From: Cardiobacteriaceae bacterium TAE3-ERU3
GTDB taxonomy: Bacteria; Pseudomonadota; Gammaproteobacteria; Cardiobacteriales; Cardiobacteriaceae
Direction: 5' to 3'
NCBI GenBank assembly: GCA_019218315.1
Contig: JAHUUI010000002.1
Span: forward strand, 372,001-436,000
Length of the DNA stretch: 64,000 nt
Position 1 is the first letter of the stretch, and every line of letters starts with the position of its first letter. The position numbers were made by a program, and so were the translations under genes. The notes beneath the pieces were generated by a model. The model did not search any database. It saw only the letters and a program-made list of their open reading frames with translations, and was not told where the DNA came from. This document shows, piece after piece, positions 45,607 to 54,983 of the stretch.

Positions 45607-46206
45607 ATGGCAAAAATGTGGGCTTTTCTTATTGTTTTGTTACTAATCATTCTGCTCATACTTGTTGCAGTCGGTATCTATAACACACTGATACGCGAAC
45701 GTAACGACATTAAAAATGCTTTTGCACAAATAGACATCCAGCTCACACGGCGGCACGATCTTATCCCCAATCTTGTTGAGGTTGCCAAACGCTACATGGC
45801 TCACGAGCAAGATACGCTCACTCAAGTTACACAGGCACGCAATCAAGCTGTCTCGGCATTAAAAAATACAGCGGGCTCTGGTGGGCTGCCTGATATTGGC
45901 AAACTTTCAGCTGCTGAAGGAGCGCTAGGCAAGAGCCTTGGTACGCTTTACGCAACCTTTGAAAGCTATCCTGAACTCAAAGCAGACCAGCAAATGCGAG
46001 AATTGCAGGAAGAAATCTCCAGCACAGAAAACCGCATCGCATTTGCTCGCCAGCATTACAACGACAATGTCAAACAGTACAACAACAGCACACAATCCTT
46101 TCCCAGTAACGTCATTGCAGGGTTGTTCGGCTTCAAGAGCCATGAATGGCTGGAAATAGAAAACATGAAGAACAAACGTGAGGCGATCAAAATCGATTTC
46201 AGCTAA
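45607..46206 (+). CDS. LemA-family membrane protein
   Basis: 199 aa. One N-terminal membrane helix (MWAFLIVLLLIILLILVAVGIY), then the LemA four-helix bundle with YNTLIRERNDIKNAFAQIDIQLTRRHDLIPNLVEVAKRYM and LQEEISSTENRIAFARQHYNDNV. A start three codons later (45616) is possible. Role unknown; LemA genes often precede membrane peptidases or TPM-domain proteins, and here an M48 protease gene follows after 12 bases. Confidence 0.93.
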   Translation: MAKMWAFLIVLLLIILLILVAVGIYNTLIRERNDIKNAFAQIDIQLTRRHDLIPNLVEVAKRYMAHEQDTLTQVTQARNQAVSALKNTAGSGGLPDIGKLSAAEGALGKSLGTLYATFESYPELKADQQMRELQEEISSTENRIAFARQHYNDNVKQYNNSTQSFPSNVIAGLFGFKSHEWLEIENMKNKREAIKIDFS

Positions 46207-46218
46207 AAACATCCCATT

Positions 46219-48066
46219 ATGGCAAGTTCTACCCTGTTTCAGGTTCATCACCGCAAGGCACGCAAAGCAAGCCGACGAATGAGCCTGTTTTTTTGGGGTG
46301 GCGTCGCGATCAGCTTTGCCATTTACGTCGCTTTAATCTATTTCCTCAGCCGCTTTTTTTGGTTCGATACAATCGGCTACAAGCCTTTAATAACAGCGCT
46401 TCTGCTCGCCTCGCTTGCACCTCTAACCGTACTTTACGGTTATCTCGAAGCCCGTAGCCATTTCAGGCAAAAAAGCTTACAGGAAAAAATGAACACACTC
46501 GGCGCTAAACCCGTCGGCAAAATTAACCGTGAGCGGGATAGGCAATACCTCAACGTCATCGAAGAAATGGCCATTGCTGCGGGCATTCACCCACCTGATG
46601 CCTATATCTTGCGCAAGGACATGAGCATCAATGCTTTAGCAATGGCAGACGCACAAGGCAAAACAGCCATAGCTGTATCACAAGGTGCTCTGCAATGGCT
46701 TGACCGCGACGAACTACAGGCACTCATCGCACATGAAACCGGGCACATAGCCAATGAAGATGTCATGCTCTACAGTCGCCTGAGCGCTATGCTGCATGGC
46801 TATTTTCTATTGACCGAATGGCGTAGCAACAGGGATGACCGCGTTCACAGTGCACCAGAAGCTTTTTGGCGTATTGGTGAAGCAGGTGATTACAATCTAA
46901 TTCTCAATGTACTTGGGGAAATCATCGGCTGGTTTGGCTTCGCCATGCTGCTCTACGGACGCTGGATGCAAGCACAATTTTCGCGTGAACGTGAATGGAT
47001 GGCTGATGCTAGCGCTGTACAATTCACACGCCACAGCAGCGCACTGGTCTCTGCTTTGAAAAAAGTTCTCGCGCTTGAAGATAAATTCAGTAAACACACC
47101 AATCCCCCGCCATCCCAGCAGCATTTTCTATTCATCAACTACCATACTGCGCAATTTAACTTTGCGACCCATCCACCGCTAAAAGATCGCATCCGCCGCT
47201 ACGGCTGCGCTGCAAGCCAGCAGGAACTCGATGACCTACGCTACCAAATGCAACAGAATATCAAGCAAGGTCCTTTGGATAACCCCACAGAACAAAACAA
47301 ACAACTATTTACCGCTGCTGTAATATTCCCGGTCCTAACTATAGAACGAGAAAGTACACTCAGTGACAAACCTCTACCAGCTCCAGACTCAGAGCATCTG
47401 CGCTATGCCATTCTGTCTTTTTTCGTCTATCACAGCGACAACACACTATTTGAACTCAAGCTTAATAATCTCATCGAAGACAGTGAGGCTATGCTTTGCG
47501 AACGCTACTTACAGCAACTCAGCGAGGCTCAACCACTCAGCCACCTGGCCCTATTTCTCCACTATTTGCATCAGGCAATTGAAGCTTCACGCTCAGAACT
47601 GATAGAGCTACATACCACCATTAAGCAACTGATCAAACTTGACGGTGCATTCAACCTCTACGAATGGTGCTTATATGCCCTGTTTGCCACCACACTCAGT
47701 CCACAGAAAAGCACCAGCAGCAATGAGGAAACAGCCACCGCACTACAGTACTTCACCACATGGCTCGCGGCATTACACGAGGCCAATCAAGATAGTGACA
47801 TTGATACCATTGATGCCGCTACGACTTATCATCATTTGTTTACCACAGCATTGCCCAGTGAACCTGAGCCTTATACCTCTCCGACATTTTCAGCTGATGA
47901 AATGCGCGCAGGATTAAAAAATCTCGCCCTCTTGCGCAACAGCAAACCCGTCTATTGCCAACAGATCTGTGCGACCCTAACGCAATGGAAAAATGCACAA
48001 AGGCTATTATCTATGGCTGAGTTCTATCTGCTATTTACCCTAAAGCACGCACTTAAACACTCATAG
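46219..48066 (+). CDS. M48-family membrane zinc metalloprotease with long C-terminal extension
   Basis: 615 aa. Two N-terminal membrane helices (about 22-44 and 56-76). Zinc site HETGH at 172-176 (LQALIAHETGHIANEDV) with the third ligand in EREWMADASA, as in HtpX-like enzymes. A further membrane segment is at about 232-250. The last 250 residues are helical and hydrophilic with no motif I recognise; HtpX itself ends near 290. Cotranscribed with lemA. The last 14 bases overlap the convergent asparaginase gene. Confidence 0.87.
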   Translation: MASSTLFQVHHRKARKASRRMSLFFWGGVAISFAIYVALIYFLSRFFWFDTIGYKPLITALLLASLAPLTVLYGYLEARSHFRQKSLQEKMNTLGAKPVGKINRERDRQYLNVIEEMAIAAGIHPPDAYILRKDMSINALAMADAQGKTAIAVSQGALQWLDRDELQALIAHETGHIANEDVMLYSRLSAMLHGYFLLTEWRSNRDDRVHSAPEAFWRIGEAGDYNLILNVLGEIIGWFGFAMLLYGRWMQAQFSREREWMADASAVQFTRHSSALVSALKKVLALEDKFSKHTNPPPSQQHFLFINYHTAQFNFATHPPLKDRIRRYGCAASQQELDDLRYQMQQNIKQGPLDNPTEQNKQLFTAAVIFPVLTIERESTLSDKPLPAPDSEHLRYAILSFFVYHSDNTLFELKLNNLIEDSEAMLCERYLQQLSEAQPLSHLALFLHYLHQAIEASRSELIELHTTIKQLIKLDGAFNLYEWCLYALFATTLSPQKSTSSNEETATALQYFTTWLAALHEANQDSDIDTIDAATTYHHLFTTALPSEPEPYTSPTFSADEMRAGLKNLALLRNSKPVYCQQICATLTQWKNAQRLLSMAEFYLLFTLKHALKHS

Positions 48067-48988
48067 CCAATGCGTAATGCAATGTTACAAATACCATTTC
48101 TGGTGTAAGCGCTGCGCCATTTTCGACGCCAAGTGCACCAGCTCCGGCGGCGTAAGTATCTTGCCGGACTTCACCGCCGAGGCATTGCGTAGTGTTGATG
48201 ATGCGTACGCCACGCGCAACGGCATTGCGGATCGCGCTGTGCAAGTCATCACGTTCAGGCAAGTTACCACTGCCGAAGCTGCACAACACCACGCCCTTAA
48301 TCTCCGGATCAGTGAGGACAGGCAGAAAGGCACTTTCCGGCATATCAGGATAGACGTAAAGCATTGCCACTGCGCCACGCTGAAAGCCACGCCAATTGCC
48401 TTGCAAATACGCACTGGTTTTATTGCTAATGGTGGGTTGGCTGTGCCATTGCAGCTCGCCATTCAGCCAATGCGCCAAAGGTGCTGCGTCACCACTGGTG
48501 AATGCGGCAAAGGCTTGAGCATGGACTTTGCGCACTGCATCACCACGCAATAATACATTGTGGAAAAAGACACTCACCCCGCCTTCTTGCATCTGCGCAG
48601 CGGTTAATGCGCCGCGTACATTATTGCTTGCATCGCTACCTTCTTCGCCAAGCGGGTATTGGCTGCCTGTGATGATGACCGGCTTTCCCAAGCCCTGTAG
48701 CATCAAAGTAATCGCAGCAGCGGTATAAGCCAGAGTGTCTGTACCATGCAGGACGACGAAGCCATCGTAATCGCGTTGCGCAGCGGTAATCGCATCAGCG
48801 ATGGTCTGCCAGTTGTCCGGCGTAGCGGATGAGCTATCAATTAGCGGTGAAATAGCGGTAATTGCCAAATCGGGTTGCTGTAACGCACTGCGCAGACATT
48901 GCGGAAAATTCGCATCAGGAATCAGCCCACGTGAAGACGGCACCATACCAATGGTGCCGCCAGTGTATATAACAAGTATCTGCGTCAC
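48053..48988 (-). CDS. Asparaginase, type I (cytosolic)
   Basis: 311 aa. N-terminal nucleophile motif YTGGTIGM (catalytic Thr) and second motif LHGTDTLAYTAA. It also contains ITGSQYPLGEEGSDASNN and C-terminal VVLCSFGSGNLP. No signal peptide, so AnsA-like rather than periplasmic AnsB. It hydrolyses Asn to Asp and ammonia. It starts 2 bases after lspA ends, so it is the last gene of the ribF-ileS-lspA transcript. Confidence 0.93.
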   Translation of the reverse strand: MTQILVIYTGGTIGMVPSSRGLIPDANFPQCLRSALQQPDLAITAISPLIDSSSATPDNWQTIADAITAAQRDYDGFVVLHGTDTLAYTAAAITLMLQGLGKPVIITGSQYPLGEEGSDASNNVRGALTAAQMQEGGVSVFFHNVLLRGDAVRKVHAQAFAAFTSGDAAPLAHWLNGELQWHSQPTISNKTSAYLQGNWRGFQRGAVAMLYVYPDMPESAFLPVLTDPEIKGVVLCSFGSGNLPERDDLHSAIRNAVARGVRIINTTQCLGGEVRQDTYAAGAGALGVENGAALTPEMVFVTLHYALAMSV

Positions 48989-48990
48989 GT

Positions 48991-49458
48991 CTATGGCTCG
49001 CGTGACGGCTTACTGAATAACCAGCCAGCAATCAGTAATATCACGCCGATGGTGATGCCGACATCAGCGACATTAAAGGTCGGCCAGTACCAGCCTTTGT
49101 AGTGCCACTGGATGAAATCGACAACATGCCCGTAAGCAAGGCGGTCATAAGCATTGCCAATTGCGCCGCCCATGATTGAACCGTAGCCGAGCAGCGGCAA
49201 CCAGCGACGCGGTTCAGTGAGAATGGCATAAGCAAGCCACAGGCTAACCACAACCGCCAGGCCGGTAAACAGCCAACGCTGCCAGCCGTCATGATCTGCG
49301 AGGAAGCTGAATGCCGCGCCGCGATTAAACGCCAGCGCAAAATTCATGTATTCATTGACGTAGATGCTTTGTGTGGACAAGGCATCAAGCGCCCACTGTT
49401 TGCTAAAGTAATCAGCAATCAGCCAAAGGGCGGCGACGATAAAAGCGGCTATGCGCAT
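48991..49458 (-). CDS. lspA: LspA, prolipoprotein signal peptidase
   Basis: 155 aa, four membrane helices. Aspartyl-protease catalytic dyad in GNAYDRLAYGHVVDFI and FNVADVGITIG, and conserved NRGAAFSFLA. It removes the signal peptide from diacylglyceryl-modified lipoproteins. In most proteobacteria it directly follows ileS; here a 450-base GyrI-like gene and a repeat separate the two. Confidence 0.95.
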   Translation of the reverse strand: MRIAAFIVAALWLIADYFSKQWALDALSTQSIYVNEYMNFALAFNRGAAFSFLADHDGWQRWLFTGLAVVVSLWLAYAILTEPRRWLPLLGYGSIMGGAIGNAYDRLAYGHVVDFIQWHYKGWYWPTFNVADVGITIGVILLIAGWLFSKPSREP

Positions 49459-49473
49459 AAGATTCTCCGTTGT

Positions 49474-49923
49474 TTATGCTACAGCGATATAAATATCAAC
49501 TTGGTTAGCAGAAATATAGTGTTCGTAATCGGTAGTGAAGCTGCGGGTATGTGGGCAATCTTCAGCAGAAAAATATGCCCAAACTGCTTGCCAACAAACG
49601 ACGACAGCTTGCGGCATGTCGCCCTGCTGCGAGAATTTGAGATATTTACCTGCGGGTAGTGTCAGATCAACTGCGTCGTCATCATTCAGCGCAACACCGG
49701 CAAGTGCAGCGATGACGGTAAAGTCTCCGTGTTCATCTGATGCGTAATCGCTGTACACACCATAAACCCCGCTAGCTGCTGGCAGTTGCGCAGCAAAATG
49801 CTGGTAAAACTGCTGCCATAAACCGCCGAGTTTCCCACCTTCTGACTGCATTTCACTGCGGTTGTTGGTGCGCACCGCGATACCACTGACATTGATTGCA
49901 GGTTGCTCGACGATGTTAAACAT
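49474..49923 (-). CDS. GyrI-like effector-binding domain protein
   Basis: 149 aa stand-alone domain. It starts MFNIVEQPAINVSGIAVRTNN, typical of the SOUL/GyrI fold, and ends with an FTTDYEHYIS ... VDIYIAV strand pair, the usual C-terminal signature of GyrI/Rob/BmrR C-terminal domains. It has no DNA-binding domain. GyrI-like proteins bind hydrophobic small molecules or hydrolyse thioesters/cyclopropane-type compounds; the ligand here is unknown. It lies 15 bases upstream of lspA and is probably expressed with it. Confidence 0.75.
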   Translation of the reverse strand: MFNIVEQPAINVSGIAVRTNNRSEMQSEGGKLGGLWQQFYQHFAAQLPAASGVYGVYSDYASDEHGDFTVIAALAGVALNDDDAVDLTLPAGKYLKFSQQGDMPQAVVVCWQAVWAYFSAEDCPHTRSFTTDYEHYISANQVDIYIAVA

Positions 49924-49948
49924 TTTTTCACTTCCTCAATGAACAGGT

Positions 49949-50081
49949 ATCCTTTCGGTTTCATACAATACTTGGGTTCCCACAAAAAATGCTAGTGCAT
50001 TTTGCTGTGGGTACCCTTACTGTCGAAAGCAGTACAGTCAGTACGGTGAGACAGCGTAACGCGGTATGAGATCGAAAGGAT
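49949..50081. repeat. Dispersed hairpin repeat, copy 2
   Basis: 133 bp with terminal inverted repeats ATCCTTTCGGTTTCATAC / GTATGAGATCGAAAGGAT (15 of 18 pairs). The inner hairpin runs GGGTTCCCAC...GTGGGTACCC with the AAAATGC / GCATTTT arms around loop TAGT. The block CAGTACAGTCAGTACGG equals that of copy 1 at 11784-11957. It lies between the ileS stop (8 bases beyond its edge) and the GyrI-like gene. Confidence 0.72.
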
Positions 50082-50089
50082 TTCGCTAC

Positions 50090-52864
50090 TTAAACGTAAT
50101 GACGGACTTCTCCAGCCCCACTCACATTGTCAATACAACGCGCGCACAAGGTTGGGTGTTCGCTGTTCTGACCAACGGATGGGACGAGATGCCAGCAGCG
50201 TTCGCATTTTTCCGCGCTACTTTTCGCCACTTGTACGCCCGGCTCGCCGGCTTCAAGTTTGACACTCGATACGATAAAGGCAAAGCGCAGTTCGTCGCCG
50301 AGGCGCGACAATTGTGCCAATTCATTTTCCGGCAAAGTGACAGTAATGTCGGCTTCTAGCGAACCGCCAATGATGCCGTCTTTACGCGCTTTCTCCAACT
50401 CGTGGTTGACCTTTTCACGCCAAGCCATCAGCAGCTGCCAGAATTCACCGTCGAAGTCATCATCCTGCAAGTCAAACAGACCAGTGTAGAACTCACTGAG
50501 GAAGACAGATTCAGCGCGATCACCCGGCATGTGCTGCCAGATTTCTTCAGCCGTGAAGCTGAGAATTGGTGCGAGCCAACGCACCATTGCTTCAAGGATA
50601 TGGTAAATCGCGGTTTGTGCCGAGCGTCGTGCGACGTTGTCAGTGGCGATGGTGTATTGGCGGTCCTTGATGACGTCGAGATAGAAACCACCCATGTCAA
50701 CCGAGCAGAAGTTGAACAACAGCTGGTAAATGTGGTGGAACTCATAACGCTCGTAGTCTTCAACCAGCTTCGCCTGTACTTGCTGTGCGCGCGCGACAGC
50801 GTAGCGGTCCAGCGCAACCATGTCGGCCTTGGCGACCATGTGCTTGCTTGGGTCAAAGTCGTGCAGGTTGGCAAGCAGGAAGCGGCAAGTATTGCGGATA
50901 CGGCGGTAGGCATCGGCGCGCTGCTTGAGAATGTTGTTGGACAGGTTCACTTCCGCACTGTAATCCGCCGAAGCAACCCATAGGCGCAATACGTCTGCAC
51001 CCATTTGCTTGATAACCGATTGAGGGTCAACCACGTTGCCAAGGGATTTACTCATCTTGCGCCCGTTTTCATCAACGGTGAAGCCGTGTGTGAGCAATCC
51101 TTTGTATGGCGGTTGGCCGTCAATTGCGCTGCCAGTCAGCAGTGATGAGTGGAACCAACCGCGGTGTTGATCCGAGCCTTCGAGGTACAAATCAGCCGGG
51201 TAAGAAAGTTCCTCGCGCTGGCGCAGCACCGAGTAATGGGTGATGCCCGAGTCAAACCACACATCGAGTACATCGTTGAGTTTGTCGTAATGCTCGACGT
51301 CAGCAGCTGGAATCAGCTCTTCGAGTGGCAAAGTAAACCAAGCTTCGATGCCATCTTTTTCAATCGCATCAGCTGCTTTTTCCATAATTGCGACAATATC
51401 AGGGTGCAGTTCGCCGGTTTCTTTGTGTACGACAAAGCACAGCGGTACGCCCCAATAACGCTGACGCGAGATACACCAATCAGGGCGACCGGCAATCATG
51501 TTGGTCAAGCGTGCGCGTCCCCATGCAGGCGTGAACTCGACGTTTTCCAGCCCTTTCAAGGCAGCATCGCGTAAGCCTTCTTTATCCATACTCACAAACC
51601 ACTGGGTAGTGGCGCGGAAAATAGTCGGTGATTTGTGGCGCCAGCAGTGTGGATAGCTGTGGGTAAACTTGCTGCCTTGCAGCAAACGACCGCGCTCGCG
51701 TAGCAAGTCAACCACAGCGTCATTGGCCTTGAACACGTGCTGACCGGCAAAATACGGCGTATCGTCGCTGTAGCAACCATTACCAAGCACAATATTAATT
51801 AAATCCAGTCCGTATTGGCGACAGACATCATAGTCTTCCACGCCGTGTGCAGGTGCGGTATGAACACAGCCAGTACCCTGTTCAAGAGTGACGTGCTCAC
51901 CGTTAAGCACGGGCACAACGCGCTCATCGACAAATGGATGTGCAAGCTTGAGCAGCTCAAGTGCCTTACCATCGGCTTTGGCCAGGATTGTTGGTTCACC
52001 ATCGAGTTCCCAGTGCTTCGCCAGCCCTTCGAGCATATCCTCAGCGACAATCAGCACACCAGCTGATGTTTGCGCAAGGACGTAGGTAAATTCAGGATGT
52101 ACGCTGACCGCGACGTTCGCTGGCAAGGTCCACGGGGTAGTCGTCCAAATGACGACATCAGCTGCATCAAGCTCGCCATCGTAATTAAAACGCTGCTTGA
52201 GATCAGCAACGTCACGCACTGGAAAGCGTACATCAATCGAGATAGAGGTTTTATCCTGATACTCAACTTCAGCTTCGGCCAGCGACGAGCCGCAATCCAG
52301 ACACCAGTTAATCGGCTTAAAGCCATTGACCACATGGTTGCGCTTGACGATTTCGGCCAAGCCGCGCACGATACCGGCTTCGGTTTCAGGAGCAGCTGTG
52401 ATGTAAGGTTTGTCCCAATAGCCAAACACGCCAAGGCGGATAAACTCAGCCTTTTGCAGCTCAACCTGACTTTCAGCAAATTCACGACACGCTTTACGAA
52501 ATTCGGCTGCAGTAACTTTCGGCCCCGGCTTGCCAATTTTCTGCTCGACTTTCTGCTCAATAGGCAGACCGTGGCAATCCCAACCCGGCACATAAGGACT
52601 ATCGTAGCCAAGCTGATGACGTGACTTGGTGATGATGTCTTTGAGGATTTTGTTCATCGCGTGGCCAACATGAATCACGCCGTTGGCGTATGGAGGGCCG
52701 TCGTGCAGCATAAAGCGTGGTTTGTCGGCAAATTGCGCACGCTGCTTACGGTAAATATCCTTGTCCTGCCAGAATTTAAGCATCTCAGGCTCGCGCTGTG
52801 GCAGATTGCCTCGCATCGGAAATTCGGTTTGCGGTAGGTTTAGCGTGTCTTTGTAGTCGGCCAT
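50090..52864 (-). CDS. ileS: IleS, isoleucyl-tRNA synthetase
   Basis: 924 aa (E. coli 938). HIGH motif PYANGVIHVGHAMNK, CP1 editing domain (VIWTTTPWTLPANVAVSV), KMSKS motif ENGRKMSKSLGN. The anticodon-binding domain follows and the C-terminal zinc finger has CERCWH and CARC pairs. Class Ia synthetase of the bacterial type. It lies 15 bases downstream of ribF, as in E. coli. Confidence 0.97.
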   Translation of the reverse strand: MADYKDTLNLPQTEFPMRGNLPQREPEMLKFWQDKDIYRKQRAQFADKPRFMLHDGPPYANGVIHVGHAMNKILKDIITKSRHQLGYDSPYVPGWDCHGLPIEQKVEQKIGKPGPKVTAAEFRKACREFAESQVELQKAEFIRLGVFGYWDKPYITAAPETEAGIVRGLAEIVKRNHVVNGFKPINWCLDCGSSLAEAEVEYQDKTSISIDVRFPVRDVADLKQRFNYDGELDAADVVIWTTTPWTLPANVAVSVHPEFTYVLAQTSAGVLIVAEDMLEGLAKHWELDGEPTILAKADGKALELLKLAHPFVDERVVPVLNGEHVTLEQGTGCVHTAPAHGVEDYDVCRQYGLDLINIVLGNGCYSDDTPYFAGQHVFKANDAVVDLLRERGRLLQGSKFTHSYPHCWRHKSPTIFRATTQWFVSMDKEGLRDAALKGLENVEFTPAWGRARLTNMIAGRPDWCISRQRYWGVPLCFVVHKETGELHPDIVAIMEKAADAIEKDGIEAWFTLPLEELIPAADVEHYDKLNDVLDVWFDSGITHYSVLRQREELSYPADLYLEGSDQHRGWFHSSLLTGSAIDGQPPYKGLLTHGFTVDENGRKMSKSLGNVVDPQSVIKQMGADVLRLWVASADYSAEVNLSNNILKQRADAYRRIRNTCRFLLANLHDFDPSKHMVAKADMVALDRYAVARAQQVQAKLVEDYERYEFHHIYQLLFNFCSVDMGGFYLDVIKDRQYTIATDNVARRSAQTAIYHILEAMVRWLAPILSFTAEEIWQHMPGDRAESVFLSEFYTGLFDLQDDDFDGEFWQLLMAWREKVNHELEKARKDGIIGGSLEADITVTLPENELAQLSRLGDELRFAFIVSSVKLEAGEPGVQVAKSSAEKCERCWHLVPSVGQNSEHPTLCARCIDNVSGAGEVRHYV

Positions 52865-52879
52865 AATTATTCCATTTGG

Positions 52880-53821
52880 TTAATACGATTCGGCGGCGGC
52901 GATAAATGCACGCGCGTCGTGAATATCTTGTTGAATCTGTTGTTGCAATGCGCTGCGGTCAGCAAAGCGGCGCTCGCTGCGGATAAACGACTGTACGTCC
53001 ACGCGCAACATCTGCCCATACACATCACCTAATGCCTCAAAAGCATGCACTTCCAGCTTGCGCTGCCTGCCGTCGAAAGTCGGCGCAACGCCGAGGTTTG
53101 CCACCCCCCAAACGCTTGTCGTATCAGGCAAAACGCATATTTTTACCACATACACCCCGTTGGGTAAACACCATTGCTCGGGAACATGGATATTGGCGGT
53201 CGGCGTGGTCATCTCACGGCCACGCTTATCGCCGTGCTGTACGCGGCCGGTCAAGGTCAAGCCATGCCCAAGCAAATCGCGTGCACGCTGCAAATCATGA
53301 GTATCCACAGCTGCGCGAATCGCTGAGCTGGAAATGCGCGTACCGTCCGCGTCGCGCACGCTGTCCATCGCACTGACCGTATAGCCGCATTCACCTGCCA
53401 TTGCCTCAAGTAAAGCGAAATCGCCGGCACCGCGATAGCCGAAGCGAAAATCATCGCCGACCAGCAAGCGCTTGACGCCCAAACCACGCACCAAATAATC
53501 ACGCACAAAATCACGTGGATCGCATTGGCGCAGTTGTTTAGTAAACGACAGTAGCGCCCAATGTTCAATACCGTAATACGCTAACCAATGCGCACGGTCA
53601 CGCATAGTAGAAATTAACGGCGGCGGCGTACCTGTCACCACTGCGCGTGGATGGGGAAAGAAGCTCATTAGCATCGGCGTCAGCCCTTCATTGGCGGCAA
53701 ACGCGCGCAATTCAGCAATCACCGCCTGATGGCCGCGGTGTACGCCGTCGAAATTGCCAATCGCTACCGCAGGCGGCGACGGCAAAGGCACACGCGGACT
53801 GCGTCGGTGAATCTGCATCAT
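52880..53821 (-). CDS. ribF: RibF, bifunctional riboflavin kinase/FAD synthetase
   Basis: About 313 aa from the ATG at 53821 (MMQIHRRSPRVPLP), which has AGGG upstream; the frame extends to 53968 but upstream codons do not resemble RibF. FAD synthetase domain with AIGNFDGVHRGHQAV and VGDDFRFGYRGAGD. The C-terminal flavokinase domain has the GRVQHGDKRGREMTTPTANI and GVYVVKI motifs. It makes FMN and FAD. A TATAAT hexamer is at 53852-53847, giving a short leader. Confidence 0.95.
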   Translation of the reverse strand: MMQIHRRSPRVPLPSPPAVAIGNFDGVHRGHQAVIAELRAFAANEGLTPMLMSFFPHPRAVVTGTPPPLISTMRDRAHWLAYYGIEHWALLSFTKQLRQCDPRDFVRDYLVRGLGVKRLLVGDDFRFGYRGAGDFALLEAMAGECGYTVSAMDSVRDADGTRISSSAIRAAVDTHDLQRARDLLGHGLTLTGRVQHGDKRGREMTTPTANIHVPEQWCLPNGVYVVKICVLPDTTSVWGVANLGVAPTFDGRQRKLEVHAFEALGDVYGQMLRVDVQSFIRSERRFADRSALQQQIQQDIHDARAFIAAAESY

Positions 53822-53893
53822 GAACCCTGAAAAATCAAAACGCGACATTATATACTGACCCGTGCACCAGTACCATAAACAGATGAGGTCACT

Positions 53894-54952
53894 ATGCTGA
53901 GCAATATCATCCCAGCACTGCAATACCCGATTATACAAGCACCAATGGCAGGTGTGGCCACACCACAACTCGCCGCCGCAATATGCAACACTGGCGGCCT
54001 CGGTTCACTTGGACTTGGCGCAAGCACTGCCACTACGGCTGACCATGCTATCCGCGAGCTCAAGGCACTGACTGACAAACCCTATAACCTCAACTTCTTT
54101 TGCCATCAAACACCGAAGCGTGATCCGCAATGCGAACAAGCATGGCTTGCGCATCTTGCGCCGCACTTTGCACAATTTGGGCAACAACCACCCGCTGCCC
54201 TAGAAGAACTTTACCTACCATTGGCAAATAATCCAGCCATGCTAGAACTGATTGCCACCCACCGCCCACCAGTAGTCAGCACCCATTTCGGCTTGCCACC
54301 TTCAGACCTCATCGAACTGGTGCACAATTACGGCGGTATCGTGATGGTCAGCGTCACCAGTCTCGACGAAGGCAAACATGCAGCACAAGCAGGTATCGAT
54401 GTGCTTATCGCGCAAGGCGTGGAAGCGGGCGGTCATCGCGGTCATTTTGATGCCGCACATGATGAAGAAATCGCCCTGCATCCACTGCTGTGCGACCTCA
54501 CCACAAATCTTGATTTACCAGTTATTGCCGCAGGCGGCTTAATGGACGGTCGTGATATCGCTGCCGTGATAAATCTCGGCGCTGCTGGCGCACAACTCGG
54601 CACTGCTTTTTTACTTTGCCCCGAAGCGGCGACCAGTGCTGCGCATCGTGCGGCATTAAACAGCCCTGCTGCACAGCACACCGCCTTGACGCGCAGCATT
54701 TCCGGCCGTGCTGCACGCGGCATCCGCGGTACCTTCCAACAACACATTGACGACAACACACCAACCATTCCTGATTACCCGATCACCTACGACGCAGCCA
54801 AACAACTACACGGCATTGCCAGTGCGCACAATAACCACGACTATTCACCAAACTGGGCGGGACAAGGTGCAGCGCGTTGCCGCGAGATGCCTGCAGGCGA
54901 ACTGCTCATCACGCTGGTTAATGAATACAAAAAAGCCCTTAATTCTGCATGA
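53894..54952 (+). CDS. Nitronate monooxygenase-family flavoprotein
   Basis: 352 aa TIM barrel. The N-terminus PIIQAPMAGVATPQLAAAICNTGGLGSLG is the class I NMO/2-nitropropane dioxygenase flavin motif. GVEAGGHRGHFD carries the family-conserved His, followed by VIAAGGLMDGRDIAAVINLGAAGAQLGTAFL and NWAGQGAARCREMPAGELL. It uses FMN to oxidise propionate-3-nitronate or related nitronates; some members are enoyl reductases. Divergent from ribF with about 70 bases between. Confidence 0.9.
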   Translation: MLSNIIPALQYPIIQAPMAGVATPQLAAAICNTGGLGSLGLGASTATTADHAIRELKALTDKPYNLNFFCHQTPKRDPQCEQAWLAHLAPHFAQFGQQPPAALEELYLPLANNPAMLELIATHRPPVVSTHFGLPPSDLIELVHNYGGIVMVSVTSLDEGKHAAQAGIDVLIAQGVEAGGHRGHFDAAHDEEIALHPLLCDLTTNLDLPVIAAGGLMDGRDIAAVINLGAAGAQLGTAFLLCPEAATSAAHRAALNSPAAQHTALTRSISGRAARGIRGTFQQHIDDNTPTIPDYPITYDAAKQLHGIASAHNNHDYSPNWAGQGAARCREMPAGELLITLVNEYKKALNSA

Positions 54953-54962
54953 ATCAAGGGCT
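54934..54962 (-). terminator. Terminator for the minus-strand lipoprotein gene, inside the neighbour's 3' end
   Basis: On the minus strand AGCCCTTGATTC / GAATTAAGGGCT form a stem (one mismatch) followed by TTTTTTT. It starts inside the coding sequence of the convergent flavoprotein, overlapping its stop codon. Confidence 0.85.
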
Positions 54963-54983
54963 GGATAAAAAACTCAAAGCCAA

